Positions 1 through 8,457 of a stretch of 64,000 bases of DNA are shown one piece after another. Within the stretch, counting starts at the first letter, position 1. Each line of letters starts with the position of its first letter. Source of the DNA: Castellaniella ginsengisoli (GTDB lineage: Bacteria > Pseudomonadota > Gammaproteobacteria > Burkholderiales > Burkholderiaceae_B); NCBI RefSeq assembly GCF_039523235.1, contig NZ_BAAAEX010000003.1. The stretch is one strand, 5' to 3'. The notes beneath the pieces were generated by a model, which was given only the letters and a program-made list of their open reading frames with translations, ran no database searches and was not told where the DNA came from. Both the position numbers and the translations under genes were made by a program.

Positions 1-1982
1 CGGGCCAACTGCAGAGTACGGGCTTGCTCCGCGTGCGCCACGTCCGAAGCGCTGACGTGGGTATCGCGGCGGTAGTTGAAGGTGTGGCCTATGGCGGCGG
101 CGACCAGGAGGGCGAAGGAGGCGATCGTCAACGCCCACATGTGCCAGATCAGGGCGAAGCCAAGGATCGAGCTCAGCACGGCCAGCGTAAAGCCGGCGGC
201 GGTGTTCTTCGGCATGTGGATGTCGACGAAGCCGCTTTCGGGCCGGCGGTAGCCCGCCTGCTTCATGTGCCACCAGGCATCGCGCTCATGGATGCGCGGC
301 GTGAAGGCGAAGTTGTAATCCGGCGGCGGGGACGAGGTCGACCATTCCAGCGTGCGGCCGTCCCAGGGATCGCCGGTATGGTCGCGCAAGGTTTCGCGAT
401 CGCGCCAACTGACATAGAGCTGCACCAGGAAGAAGGCAATGCCCAGCGCGATCAGGAAGGCCCCGACGGCAGCGATCTGGAACCAGATCTGCAGCGAGGG
501 ATCCTCGAAATGGCTCAGGCGGCGGGTCACGCCCATCAGGCCCAGGATGTAGAGCGGCATGAAGGCGACCCAGAAGCCCACGACCCAGCACCAGAACGAA
601 CACTTCCCCCAGAACACATTCAGGCGGAAGCCGAAGGCCTTCGGAAACCAGTAATTGATCGCGGCGAACAGACCGAACACCACTCCGCCGATGATGACGT
701 TATGGAAGTGCGCGATCAGGAACAGGCTGTTGTGCAGCACGAAATCGGCCGGCGGCACGGCCAGCAGCACGCCCGTCATGCCGCCGATCACAAAAGTGAT
801 CATGAAAGCCACCGTCCACATCATCGGCAGCTCGAAGCGGATGCGGCCCCGGTACATGGTGAACAGCCAGTTGAAGATCTTCGCCCCCGTGGGGATCGAG
901 ATGATCATCGTCGTGATGCCAAAGAAGGAATTCACGCTGGCACCCGATCCCATGGTAAAGAAATGATGCAGCCAGACCAGGTAGGACAGGACCGTGATCA
1001 CGATGGTCGCATACACCATGGAGGTATAGCCGAACAAGCGTTTGCCGCAGTACGTGGAAGTGATCTCCGAGAACACGCCGAAAAGCGGCAGGATCAGGAT
1101 GTAGACTTCGGGGTGGCCCCATATCCAGATCAGGTTCACGTACATCATCGGGTTGCCGCCCAGGTCGTTCGTGAAGAACTGGGTTCCCAGGTAACGGTCC
1201 ATGCCGAGCAGTGCAAGCGTGGCCGTCAACACCGGGAAGGTGATGATGATCAGGATGTTGGTGCACAGGGCGGTCCAGGTGAAGACCGGCATCTTCATGA
1301 GCTTCATGCCCGGCGCGCGCATCTTGATGATGGTGACCGCCAGGTTGATCCCCGACAGCAGCGTGCCCACCCCCGCAACCTGCAAGGCCCAGATGTAGTA
1401 GCCCACCCCCACGTCGGGGCTGAAGTCCAGGCCCGAGAGCGGCGGGTAGGCCAGCCAGCCGGTGCGGGCGAACTCGCCCACGAACAAGGACATCATCACC
1501 AGGACGGCGCCGCCCGTGGTCATCCAGAAGCTGAAGTTGTTCAGGAACGGGAAGGCGACGTCGCGCGCGCCGATCTGCAGCGGCACAATGTAGTTCATCA
1601 GACCGGTGATGAACGGCATGGCCACGAAGAAAATCATGATCACGCCATGCGCCGTGAATATCTGGTCGTAGTGATGCGGCGGCAGGTAGCCCAGCGCGTC
1701 GCCGAAAGACACCGCCTGCTGCAGGCGCATCATGGCGGCGTCGGCGAAACCGCGCAGCAGCATCACCACCCCCAGCACCATGTACATGATGCCGATTTTC
1801 TTGTGATCGATGCTGACGATCCAGTCGCGCCACAAAGGCCCCCAGAGACGGTAGCGTGTCATCAGGGCCAGGACGGCCAGTCCGGTCACGGCCACCCCGA
1901 TGAAAGTGGCCACCAGGATGGGCTCGTGGTAGGGAATGGCTTCCAGGCTGAGCCTGCCCAGGATCCAGGTTCGCAAATCCAT
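1..1982 (-). CDS. cyoB: Cytochrome bo3 ubiquinol oxidase subunit I (3' end cut by window)
   Basis: This is the haem-copper subunit of the cytochrome o quinol oxidase, which oxidises ubiquinol, reduces oxygen and pumps protons in the inner membrane. The translation starts MDLRTWILGRLSLEAIPYHE and soon reaches the subunit I signature WIVSIDHKKIGIMYMV; it then runs through many membrane segments. The window holds 660 codons and the frame is still open at base 1, so the family length (about 660-670) implies that only the last few residues are missing. The start lies 2 bases after the cyoA stop, so the two genes form one operon; cyoC and cyoD would be expected beyond the window edge. Reading the opposite strand here gives only a spurious shadow. 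Confidence 0.95.
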   Translation of the reverse strand, partial: MDLRTWILGRLSLEAIPYHEPILVATFIGVAVTGLAVLALMTRYRLWGPLWRDWIVSIDHKKIGIMYMVLGVVMLLRGFADAAMMRLQQAVSFGDALGYLPPHHYDQIFTAHGVIMIFFVAMPFITGLMNYIVPLQIGARDVAFPFLNNFSFWMTTGGAVLVMMSLFVGEFARTGWLAYPPLSGLDFSPDVGVGYYIWALQVAGVGTLLSGINLAVTIIKMRAPGMKLMKMPVFTWTALCTNILIIITFPVLTATLALLGMDRYLGTQFFTNDLGGNPMMYVNLIWIWGHPEVYILILPLFGVFSEITSTYCGKRLFGYTSMVYATIVITVLSYLVWLHHFFTMGSGASVNSFFGITTMIISIPTGAKIFNWLFTMYRGRIRFELPMMWTVAFMITFVIGGMTGVLLAVPPADFVLHNSLFLIAHFHNVIIGGVVFGLFAAINYWFPKAFGFRLNVFWGKCSFWCWVVGFWVAFMPLYILGLMGVTRRLSHFEDPSLQIWFQIAAVGAFLIALGIAFFLVQLYVSWRDRETLRDHTGDPWDGRTLEWSTSSPPPDYNFAFTPRIHERDAWWHMKQAGYRRPESGFVDIHMPKNTAAGFTLAVLSSILGFALIWHMWALTIASFALLVAAAIGHTFNYRRDTHVSASDVAHAEQARTLQLA

Positions 1983-1984
1983 CT

Positions 1985-2893
1985 TTACTTCTCCATAGGC
2001 TGCATGAGATCGCTCATGCAGGTCGAGCCGGGCCGCACGCAGCGATTCAGGATCAGGCGGTACAAGTCGGGATCAATCGCCCCCCAGCGGCGCACTGGAT
2101 CGTTCTCGCTGGGTTTCTCCAGTTCAAGATAAGCCGCGCGGTCCAGAACGCCCGCGGCGGCGCGATTCTTCTCGACCCAGGCCTCGAATCCGGCCTGATC
2201 CAGGCCATGAAAGCGGAAATGCATGCCGGAAAAGCCCGCGCCGCTATAGTTTGCGGACATGCCGCCATATTCGCCGGGCGCGTTGATCACCGCGTGCAGC
2301 ATCGTCTGCATGCCGGGCATGGCGTAGATCTGGCCGGCCAGGGCGGGGATGAAAAAGGAATTCATGACCGAAGACGCCGTGATCTTGAAACGGATCGGGC
2401 GGTCCACCGGCGCCGCCAGTTCATTGACGGTGGCAAAGCCGTATTCCGGATAGATGAACAGCCACTTCCAGTCCAGCGCCACGACTTCGACGGTGAGCGG
2501 TTCGATGGAGGCGGCCAGGGGCTTGTCGGCCGAAATCCGGCTCAGCGGGCGATAGGGATCGAGCAGATGGGTGCTGACCCAGGTGATGCTGCCCAGGACG
2601 ATGATGATCAGCAGCGGCACCGACCAGATCATCAGCTCCAGGCGAGTGGAATGGTCCCAATCGGCGTCATAGCGCGCTTTGCGGTTGGCCGCCCGGTAAC
2701 GCCAGGCGAACAGGATCGTGGCGACGATCACCGGCAGGATGACGATCAGCATCAGGCCGGTCGCGGCGTAGATCAGGTTGCGCTGCTGCAGCGCCACATC
2801 GCCCGACGGATTCAGCAGCACGGCGTCACAGCCGCCCAGCAGCAGAGCCGGGCCGACGCCCAGCATGATTTTCAGAACCTTGTTGTGCCTCAT
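1985..2893 (-). CDS. cyoA: Cytochrome bo3 ubiquinol oxidase subunit II
   Basis: This 302-residue protein is subunit II of the cytochrome o oxidase. It has a lipoprotein signal peptide ending LLLGGC with the lipidated Cys at residue 22, two membrane helices at about 42-65 and 85-105, and a periplasmic cupredoxin-like domain that, as usual for quinol oxidases, lacks the CuA cysteines. The stretch TVEVVALDWKWLFIYPEYG is typical of CyoA. It is the first gene of the cyo operon and is divergent from the MFS gene at 3105; the 211-base gap between them carries a paired inverted repeat described separately. Confidence 0.95.
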   Translation of the reverse strand: MRHNKVLKIMLGVGPALLLGGCDAVLLNPSGDVALQQRNLIYAATGLMLIVILPVIVATILFAWRYRAANRKARYDADWDHSTRLELMIWSVPLLIIIVLGSITWVSTHLLDPYRPLSRISADKPLAASIEPLTVEVVALDWKWLFIYPEYGFATVNELAAPVDRPIRFKITASSVMNSFFIPALAGQIYAMPGMQTMLHAVINAPGEYGGMSANYSGAGFSGMHFRFHGLDQAGFEAWVEKNRAAAGVLDRAAYLELEKPSENDPVRRWGAIDPDLYRLILNRCVRPGSTCMSDLMQPMEK

Positions 2894-2964
2894 TGCCTTA
2901 TGCGCCGATTTCAGGTGTATTCAAGCGGAGGCCGATACTATAGATATGAAAGGTCAAGGTGAAA

Positions 2965-3023
2965 ATTGGACATTTTGACTCATGCCCCTTCAAGCAACAT
3001 GGTTACTGCGGGTAATGTCCAAT
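2965..3023. repeat. Separated 10-bp inverted repeat between cyoA and MFS gene
   Basis: The arms ATTGGACATT (2965-2974) and AATGTCCAAT (3014-3023) are exact reverse complements separated by 39 bases. They lie between the divergent starts of cyoA (2893) and the transporter (3105). A -35-like TTGACT directly follows the left arm. The repeat may be a pair of operator half-sites or a leader stem; no regulator is identified. Confidence 0.5.
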
Positions 3024-3104
3024 GGCGAACCCCCTCGCCGGCATGGAATTCTATGTGCGAGGCCGCTGCGCGCGGCGGCCCGCATCGCACACCAGGAGAA
3101 CTCG

Positions 3105-4454
3105 ATGACAGCAGATACCTTCAGCACCCGCTTGCCCGGAGCGCGCGCACGGGAAGATGACCAGGCCAGAGCCGCGCGCCAGGCCGAGGGCCACCCTTCC
3201 GTCTCCCCGGGCGACATCGCCGTTGGCGTGATCATCGGCCGCACATCGGAACACTTCGACTTCTTCACCTACGGGATCGCATCGGCGATCGTATTTCCCC
3301 AGGTGTTCTTTCCATTCGCGGATCCCCTGACCGGCACGCTGTACGCCTTTGCCATCTTCGCTCTGGCCTTCATCGTCCGGCCCTTCGGCACGGCGCTCTT
3401 CATGCGCGTGCAGAAGCACTGGGGGCGGGGCGCGAAACTGACGGCGGCGCTGTTTCTGCTGGGCACGGCAACGGCGGGCATCGCCTTCCTGCCTGTCCAC
3501 GAAACGCTGGGCGCACACGCCATCATCCTGCTGGCGCTTTTTCGCTGCCTGCAAGGCATCGCCTGGGGCGGCTCCTGGGATGGCTTGCCTTCGCTGCTGG
3601 CCTTGAATGCGCCCGTCCGGCGGCGCGGCTGGTATGCCATGCTGGGGCAACTGTCGGCGCCCATCGGCTTCTTCGCAGCCGGCGCCCTGTTCCTGTACCT
3701 GTACACCCGCCTGGAACCTGCTGATTTCCTCGGCTGGGGCTGGCGCTTCCCGTTCTTCGTGGCCTTCGCCATCAACGTCGTGGGCCTGTTCGCCCGCCTG
3801 CGGCTGGTGATGGACAATGAGTTCTCGCGCCTGCTGGAAGAACGCGAACTGCGCCCGATCGGCACGCTGGAGATGATCCGCACCCAGGGCAGGCATATCG
3901 TCACCGGCGCCTTCGCCTCGCTGGCGAGCTACGCCCTGTTCCACCTGGTCACTTTGTTCCCGCTATCCTGGCTCGTCCTGCAGCACCAAAGAACCGTGTC
4001 CCAAGTGCTGTCGATCCAGCTCGTGGGCGCAGCGATCGCCCTGGGAGCCATGCTGTATTCCGGACATCTCGCCAATCGCATCGGCCGGCGCCATACGCTC
4101 GGTCTGGTGGCCGTGCTGATCGGCGCCTTTGCCCTCGCCTCGCCTTGGCTGCTGAGCGGCGGCGCGATGCGCCAGGACGTCTTCATCCTGCTCGGTTTCG
4201 TCCTGCTGGGCCTGTCCTACGGACAGTCTTCGGGCACGGCCACGGCCCACTTCCTGCCGGCTTGCCGCTACACGGGCGCCGCATTGACCGCCGATCTGGC
4301 CTGGCTGGTAGGCGCGGCTTTCGCGCCGCTGGTCGCGCTGGGGGTTTCGGACCGCTATGGCCTGGGCGGAATCAGCGTGTATCTGCTGTCCGGCGCAGCC
4401 TGCACTCTGGCAGCCCTGGCCGCCAACCGCTCAGCCCGCCAGCGCGCCGCCTGA
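3105..4454 (+). CDS. MFS transporter (metabolite:H+ symporter-like)
   Basis: This 449-residue protein is a predicted 12-helix major facilitator transporter. The first helix region contains VGVIIGRTSEHFDFFTYGIASAI-type residues, as in the MHS/metabolite symporter branch, and the second half has HLANRIGRRHTLG, an MFS motif A copy. The start at 3105 is chosen because AGGAG lies 7 bases upstream, whereas the longer open frame from 2982 has no ribosome site. It is divergent from cyoA. Transporters next to cyo operons are common in Burkholderiales, but the substrate cannot be read from the sequence. The 3' end overlaps the convergent trpF by 24 bases. Confidence 0.8.
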   Translation: MTADTFSTRLPGARAREDDQARAARQAEGHPSVSPGDIAVGVIIGRTSEHFDFFTYGIASAIVFPQVFFPFADPLTGTLYAFAIFALAFIVRPFGTALFMRVQKHWGRGAKLTAALFLLGTATAGIAFLPVHETLGAHAIILLALFRCLQGIAWGGSWDGLPSLLALNAPVRRRGWYAMLGQLSAPIGFFAAGALFLYLYTRLEPADFLGWGWRFPFFVAFAINVVGLFARLRLVMDNEFSRLLEERELRPIGTLEMIRTQGRHIVTGAFASLASYALFHLVTLFPLSWLVLQHQRTVSQVLSIQLVGAAIALGAMLYSGHLANRIGRRHTLGLVAVLIGAFALASPWLLSGGAMRQDVFILLGFVLLGLSYGQSSGTATAHFLPACRYTGAALTADLAWLVGAAFAPLVALGVSDRYGLGGISVYLLSGAACTLAALAANRSARQRAA

Positions 4455-5144
4455 AAATCCGCCCGGGGCCGCATCGGCGGCCCGCACCGCTTGCACGAAC
4501 GCCCGGATGCGGGCTGGATCCTTGATCCCCGGCGCCGATTCCACCCCGCTGCTGACGTCGACGGCGAACGGCTTCAGGGCGGCGATCTGCCCGCCCACCG
4601 TTTCCGCCGTCAAGCCGCCGGAAAGGATCAGGGCCGGCACACCGGCGCCGCGCGGCACGTCGGCCAGCAAGGCCGTATCGAAGCTGCTGCCGCTGCCGCC
4701 GTATCCGGCGCTGTAGCTGTCGAACAGCCATCCGGCCGCCTGGCCATGGCTCACGCAGGCACGGGCCAGCCCGGCCGCCGTATCCAGCCCCGGCGCGCCG
4801 ACCCGGAAAGCCTTCATGTGGCGCACGCCGAATTCCGCGCAGAAGTCTGGCGGCTCTTCGCCGTGAAATTGCAGCAGATCGGGATGCACGGTGTCGATCA
4901 CGCCGCGCACCAACTGGGCATCCGGATTGACGAACAGCGCCGTGACGCCGACAAAGGCCGGCACCCGGGCGCGCAGCGCGGCGGCCTGGTCGAGGGCCAG
5001 GCAACGGCGGCTGGGCGGATAAAAGACCAGACCGATCGCATCGACGCCGGCCGTCACGGCTGCGTCGATATCCTGCGGGCGGGTCAGCCCGCAGATCTTG
5101 ATGCGCGTGCGGCGCGCACCGAGGACGGCCTCCGGCGCGCTCAT
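4431..5144 (-). CDS. trpF: Phosphoribosylanthranilate isomerase
   Basis: TrpF catalyses the third dedicated step of tryptophan synthesis, the Amadori rearrangement of phosphoribosylanthranilate. The 237-residue protein has the N-terminal KICGLTRPQD motif with the catalytic Cys, the VDAIGLVFYPPSRR strand and the LILSGGLTAETV phosphate loop with the catalytic Asp region. Its ATG overlaps the stop of the TRAP permease gene as ATGA, suggesting translational coupling. In relatives trpB and trpA usually follow trpF; here the next gene downstream is the convergent MFS transporter, so trpBA must lie elsewhere. Confidence 0.95.
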   Translation of the reverse strand: MSAPEAVLGARRTRIKICGLTRPQDIDAAVTAGVDAIGLVFYPPSRRCLALDQAAALRARVPAFVGVTALFVNPDAQLVRGVIDTVHPDLLQFHGEEPPDFCAEFGVRHMKAFRVGAPGLDTAAGLARACVSHGQAAGWLFDSYSAGYGGSGSSFDTALLADVPRGAGVPALILSGGLTAETVGGQIAALKPFAVDVSSGVESAPGIKDPARIRAFVQAVRAADAAPGGFSGGALAG

Positions 5145-6808
5145 TGGAACGCGGCGCCGGCGTCGCTTGCGCCGTAGCCGTCCTGGCCATAAACGCTGTC
5201 CTGGCCGAACGTGATGCTGGCCGGATCGACCTTGGGCGCATCGCTCTTGTAGTGGGTCACCAGGCCCGGGAAGGCCAGCACGGTCGCCACCATCAGGATC
5301 TGGATGACGATGAACGGAATCGAGCCCCAGTAGATCTGGGCCGTGGTCACTTTGGGGATCAGGGCGCCCGTGACCCGGTCGTGGTAGTCCTCTTTGGGGG
5401 CGACCGACCGCAGGTAGAACAAGGCGAAACCGAACGGCGGATGGATGAAGGAGGTCTGCATGTTGACCGCCAGAAGCACCCCGAACCAGATCAGGTCGAT
5501 GCCCATTTTCTCGGCCACAGGCCCCAGCAGCGGCACGATGATGAAGGCCAGTTCGAAGAAATCCAGGAAAAAGGCCAGGAAGAAGGTCATCACGCTGACC
5601 ACGACCAGGAAGCCCAATTCTCCGCCCGGCACGTGCAGCAGCAACTGCTCCACCCAGATGTCGCCGTTGATGCCCCGGAAGCTGAGGCTGAAGATCGTCG
5701 AGCCCACCAGGATGAAGATCACGAAGCAGGACAGCCGGGCCGTGCTTTCCATGGCCTGGCGCAATTGCTTCATGGTGAAGCGGCCGCGCGACACCGCCAT
5801 CACCAGCGCGCCGACGGCCCCCATCGCGCCGCCCTCGGTGGGCGTGGCCACGCCGATGAAAATGGTGCCCAACACCAGGAAGATCAGCGCCAGCGGCGGG
5901 ATCATCACGAAGACGACCCGCTCGGCCAGGGGCGACAGCAGTTTCAGGCGCAGGAACTTGTTGACCAAAGCCATCACCAGGGCGGCCAGCCCCCAGATCA
6001 GGAGGACGATGACGACGCGCTCGTCCACCGGCACTTCGGTATGCGCGCGGAAATAATGATCCGATCCCCAGTAGGCGGCCGCCGCCGCGATCGCGATCAG
6101 GATGGCCAGAGACCGCAGGCCTCGCCGGCCGCGCTCATCGACGAAGCCGCGCGCTTCGGGCGGCAAGGCCGGCACACGGCTGGGCCGCACGACGGCCACC
6201 AGGAAGATGTACGCCATGTAGGCCCCGGAAAGCAGCAGGCCCGGCAGCATGGCGCCCCGGTACATATCGCCGATGGAGCGGCCGAGCTGGTCGGCCAGGA
6301 TGATCAGCACCAGGGACGGAGGGATGATCTGGGACAGCGTGCCCGAAGCGGCGATCACACCGGAGGCCAGGCGCCGGTCATAGCCGTAGCGCAGCATGAT
6401 GGGCAGCGAAATCAGCCCCATGGAAATGACCGAGGCCGACACCACGCCGGTGGTCGCCGCCAGCAATGCGCCGACGAACACCACCGCAATGGCCAGCCCG
6501 CCGCGCAGCGGGCCGAAGAGCTGGCCGACCGTATCGAGAAGATCCTCGGCCATGCCCGAGCGCTCCAGGATGAGGCCCATGAACGTGAAGAAAGGCACGG
6601 CCAGCAAGGTATCGTTGCCCACAATGCCGAATATCCGCTGGGGCAGCGCCTGGAACAGCAGCGGGCTCATCAGGTTGAATTCGATGGCGACCAGGCCATA
6701 GAGCACCCCCGTGGCGGCCAGGGAAAAAGCGACCGGAAAGCCCAGCAGCAGGAACACGATCAGGTTGAAGAACATGATCGGTGCGAGATTGTCGATCAGA
6801 AATTCCAT
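5141..6808 (-). CDS. TRAP transporter large permease, DctM type
   Basis: This 555-residue, many-helix protein is the large membrane subunit of a tripartite ATP-independent periplasmic transporter. The start MEFLIDNLAPIMFFNLIVFL and segments such as GDMYRGAMLPGLLLSGAYMA and ATPTEGGAMGAVGALVMAV are family hallmarks. It is longer than the usual 430 residues because about 110 residues with two extra helices are inserted in the middle (roughly 210-320), as in the mannitol/chloroaromatic (FcbT3-like) subgroup. The start at 6808 directly follows the small-permease stop; the frame is open 46 codons further upstream but inside that gene. The end is coupled to trpF. Confidence 0.85.
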   Translation of the reverse strand: MEFLIDNLAPIMFFNLIVFLLLGFPVAFSLAATGVLYGLVAIEFNLMSPLLFQALPQRIFGIVGNDTLLAVPFFTFMGLILERSGMAEDLLDTVGQLFGPLRGGLAIAVVFVGALLAATTGVVSASVISMGLISLPIMLRYGYDRRLASGVIAASGTLSQIIPPSLVLIILADQLGRSIGDMYRGAMLPGLLLSGAYMAYIFLVAVVRPSRVPALPPEARGFVDERGRRGLRSLAILIAIAAAAAYWGSDHYFRAHTEVPVDERVVIVLLIWGLAALVMALVNKFLRLKLLSPLAERVVFVMIPPLALIFLVLGTIFIGVATPTEGGAMGAVGALVMAVSRGRFTMKQLRQAMESTARLSCFVIFILVGSTIFSLSFRGINGDIWVEQLLLHVPGGELGFLVVVSVMTFFLAFFLDFFELAFIIVPLLGPVAEKMGIDLIWFGVLLAVNMQTSFIHPPFGFALFYLRSVAPKEDYHDRVTGALIPKVTTAQIYWGSIPFIVIQILMVATVLAFPGLVTHYKSDAPKVDPASITFGQDSVYGQDGYGASDAGAAFQ

Positions 6809-6810
6809 GC

Positions 6811-7422
6811 TCAGCGTCCCTGCCCTGCTTCGATGCCGGCCTGCCGCTGCTGGGCCAGGATGTCTTCCACCAATGCCTCTTCGTCGCTCTTGCCGCTGGA
6901 AACCCGCATCGGATTGGGACACAAGCCACGCAGGAATCCGACGCACTTGATCAAATGCGACAGCCCGGCCAGGATCAGGAAGGCGAAGCCGACCGGGATC
7001 AGAAGCTTGGCCGGCCAGCGGATCAGGCCGTCGGTATTCGAGGACAGCTCGTGCGTGATCCAGGATTCCCAGAAGAACGGAATCGACAGCCAGAACACCA
7101 GGCAGGCCGCCGGCATCAGGAAGAACAGCACGCCGAAGATTTCGATCCCGACCTGGGCGCGCTCAGGAAGCTTTTGCGCCAGGACGTCCACCCGTACGTG
7201 CTCGTTGCGCAAAAAGGTATAGCCCGCCGCCAGCAGAAAAATGGCCCCGAACAGATACCACTGCAATTCAAGCCACGTGTTGGAGCTGAGGCTGAACAGC
7301 TTGCGCATCACGGCATTGCCTGCACTGACCAGCGCCACCACCAGCACCAGCCAGGTCACCGCCTGGCCCACCAGGGTGTTCCACTGGTCGATCCACCGGG
7401 CTATCGTCAAGAGAGGTTTCAT
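6811..7422 (-). CDS. TRAP transporter small permease, DctQ type
   Basis: This 203-residue protein has four predicted membrane helices and the DctQ pattern VSAGNAVMRKLFSLSSNTWLELQWYLFGAIF followed by RNEHVRVDVL. The start at 7422 has GGAAG four bases upstream. It sits 2 bases from the large-permease start, so the pair is one unit. The periplasmic solute-binding (P) subunit that such transporters need is not encoded next to it or elsewhere in the window. Confidence 0.85.
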   Translation of the reverse strand: MKPLLTIARWIDQWNTLVGQAVTWLVLVVALVSAGNAVMRKLFSLSSNTWLELQWYLFGAIFLLAAGYTFLRNEHVRVDVLAQKLPERAQVGIEIFGVLFFLMPAACLVFWLSIPFFWESWITHELSSNTDGLIRWPAKLLIPVGFAFLILAGLSHLIKCVGFLRGLCPNPMRVSSGKSDEEALVEDILAQQRQAGIEAGQGR

Positions 7423-7580
7423 CGTGCTTCCATGAAGGGGAACGGCACGTGTGCCCCGTTCGCAATCAAATCGCTCAATTCTATACGAAGCGTCAAGCAA
7501 ACCGCCTCGGGAATCGCCCGGATAGGCGGCGAATTCATGCGTTTCGTGCACATGGGCGCAGGCCCGGCGCCACGCATGAT

Positions 7581-8381
7581 TCAAAGCATGCCCAGGTGAT
7601 GGCGCAGGGCCTCCCGGGCCGTGCGCTGCGGCAACTGCGCCCCCGGATAGTCGGCATGGGCCAGGTACAGGCCGTCGGGCATGAACGTGGGCGCGGCCCG
7701 TTTCCGGTCGCGGTCGCGCAGCAATTCGGCCGCCCATTCGGGCGCGCGTCTGCCCCGCCCCACCATGACCAGCACGCCCATGAGGTTGCGCACCATATGA
7801 TGCAAAAAGGCGTTGGCGCGGAACTCGAAAACCAGAAAATCCCCGCTCCGGTGGATATCCAGGGCCTGCAACGTGCGCACCGGACTGGCCGCCTGGCACT
7901 CGGATGAACGAAAAGCGCTGAAATCGTGTTCGCCTGTCAGCAGGGCGGCGGCGGCGCGCATGGCCGATTCGTCAAGCGGGTCGTGCACCCAGCCGACCCG
8001 GCCGTGCAGGACGGGAGAACGGACCGGAGCGCTGCGCAGGACGTAGAAATACGTGCGGGCCCGGGCATCGAACCGCGCATGAAATCCATCCGGAACAGCG
8101 CAGGCCCACTGCACGGCCACGCTTTCGGGCAGCAGGGCATTGACCCCCCTCACCCAGGATTCGTCCCGCCGCACGGCGGCGGTGTCCAGGTGCACGACTT
8201 GCTGCAGCGCATGCACGCCGGCGTCGGTACGGCCGGCGCAGATTGTGGCCACGGCGGGGGCCGCCAGGAAGCGGCGCAGTGCAGCCTCCAGCGTATCCTG
8301 CAGCGTGCGGCCGCCGGGCTGGGTCTGCCAGCCTTGCCAGCCCCGGCCGTCGTAGCTCAGGCCAAGCGCGATACGTCCCAT
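7581..8381 (-). CDS. truA: tRNA pseudouridine(38-40) synthase
   Basis: TruA converts uridines 38-40 of the tRNA anticodon arm to pseudouridine. The 266-residue product begins MGRIALGLSYDGRGWQGWQ and has the catalytic Asp in CAGRTDAGVHA, the RTYFYVL strand and the FRANAFLHHMVRNLMG segment. I chose the ATG at 8381, preceded by GGAAG nine bases away and giving a length close to E. coli TruA (270); a GTG at 8426 would add 15 residues but has no visible ribosome site. It lies between the fimV-like gene and the TRAP genes, all on the same strand. Confidence 0.93.
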   Translation of the reverse strand: MGRIALGLSYDGRGWQGWQTQPGGRTLQDTLEAALRRFLAAPAVATICAGRTDAGVHALQQVVHLDTAAVRRDESWVRGVNALLPESVAVQWACAVPDGFHARFDARARTYFYVLRSAPVRSPVLHGRVGWVHDPLDESAMRAAAALLTGEHDFSAFRSSECQAASPVRTLQALDIHRSGDFLVFEFRANAFLHHMVRNLMGVLVMVGRGRRAPEWAAELLRDRDRKRAAPTFMPDGLYLAHADYPGAQLPQRTAREALRHHLGML

Positions 8382-8457
8382 GAAGATCGGCTTCCGATAG
8401 GCAGGGCGTTGCAGCGATGCAGACACCGGGCCGGCATGGCCGCCCGCCGATACCGCT

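Noticed and set aside
24..2132. 702-codon plus-strand ORF
   Set aside because: It is the antisense shadow of cyoB and cyoA; composition is His/Gln/Asp-rich as expected for the reverse frame of GC-rich genes and it matches no family.
5144..7222. 692-codon plus-strand ORF opposite the TRAP genes
   Set aside because: Antisense shadow of DctM/DctQ coding sequence; His/Gln/Asp-rich, no domain.
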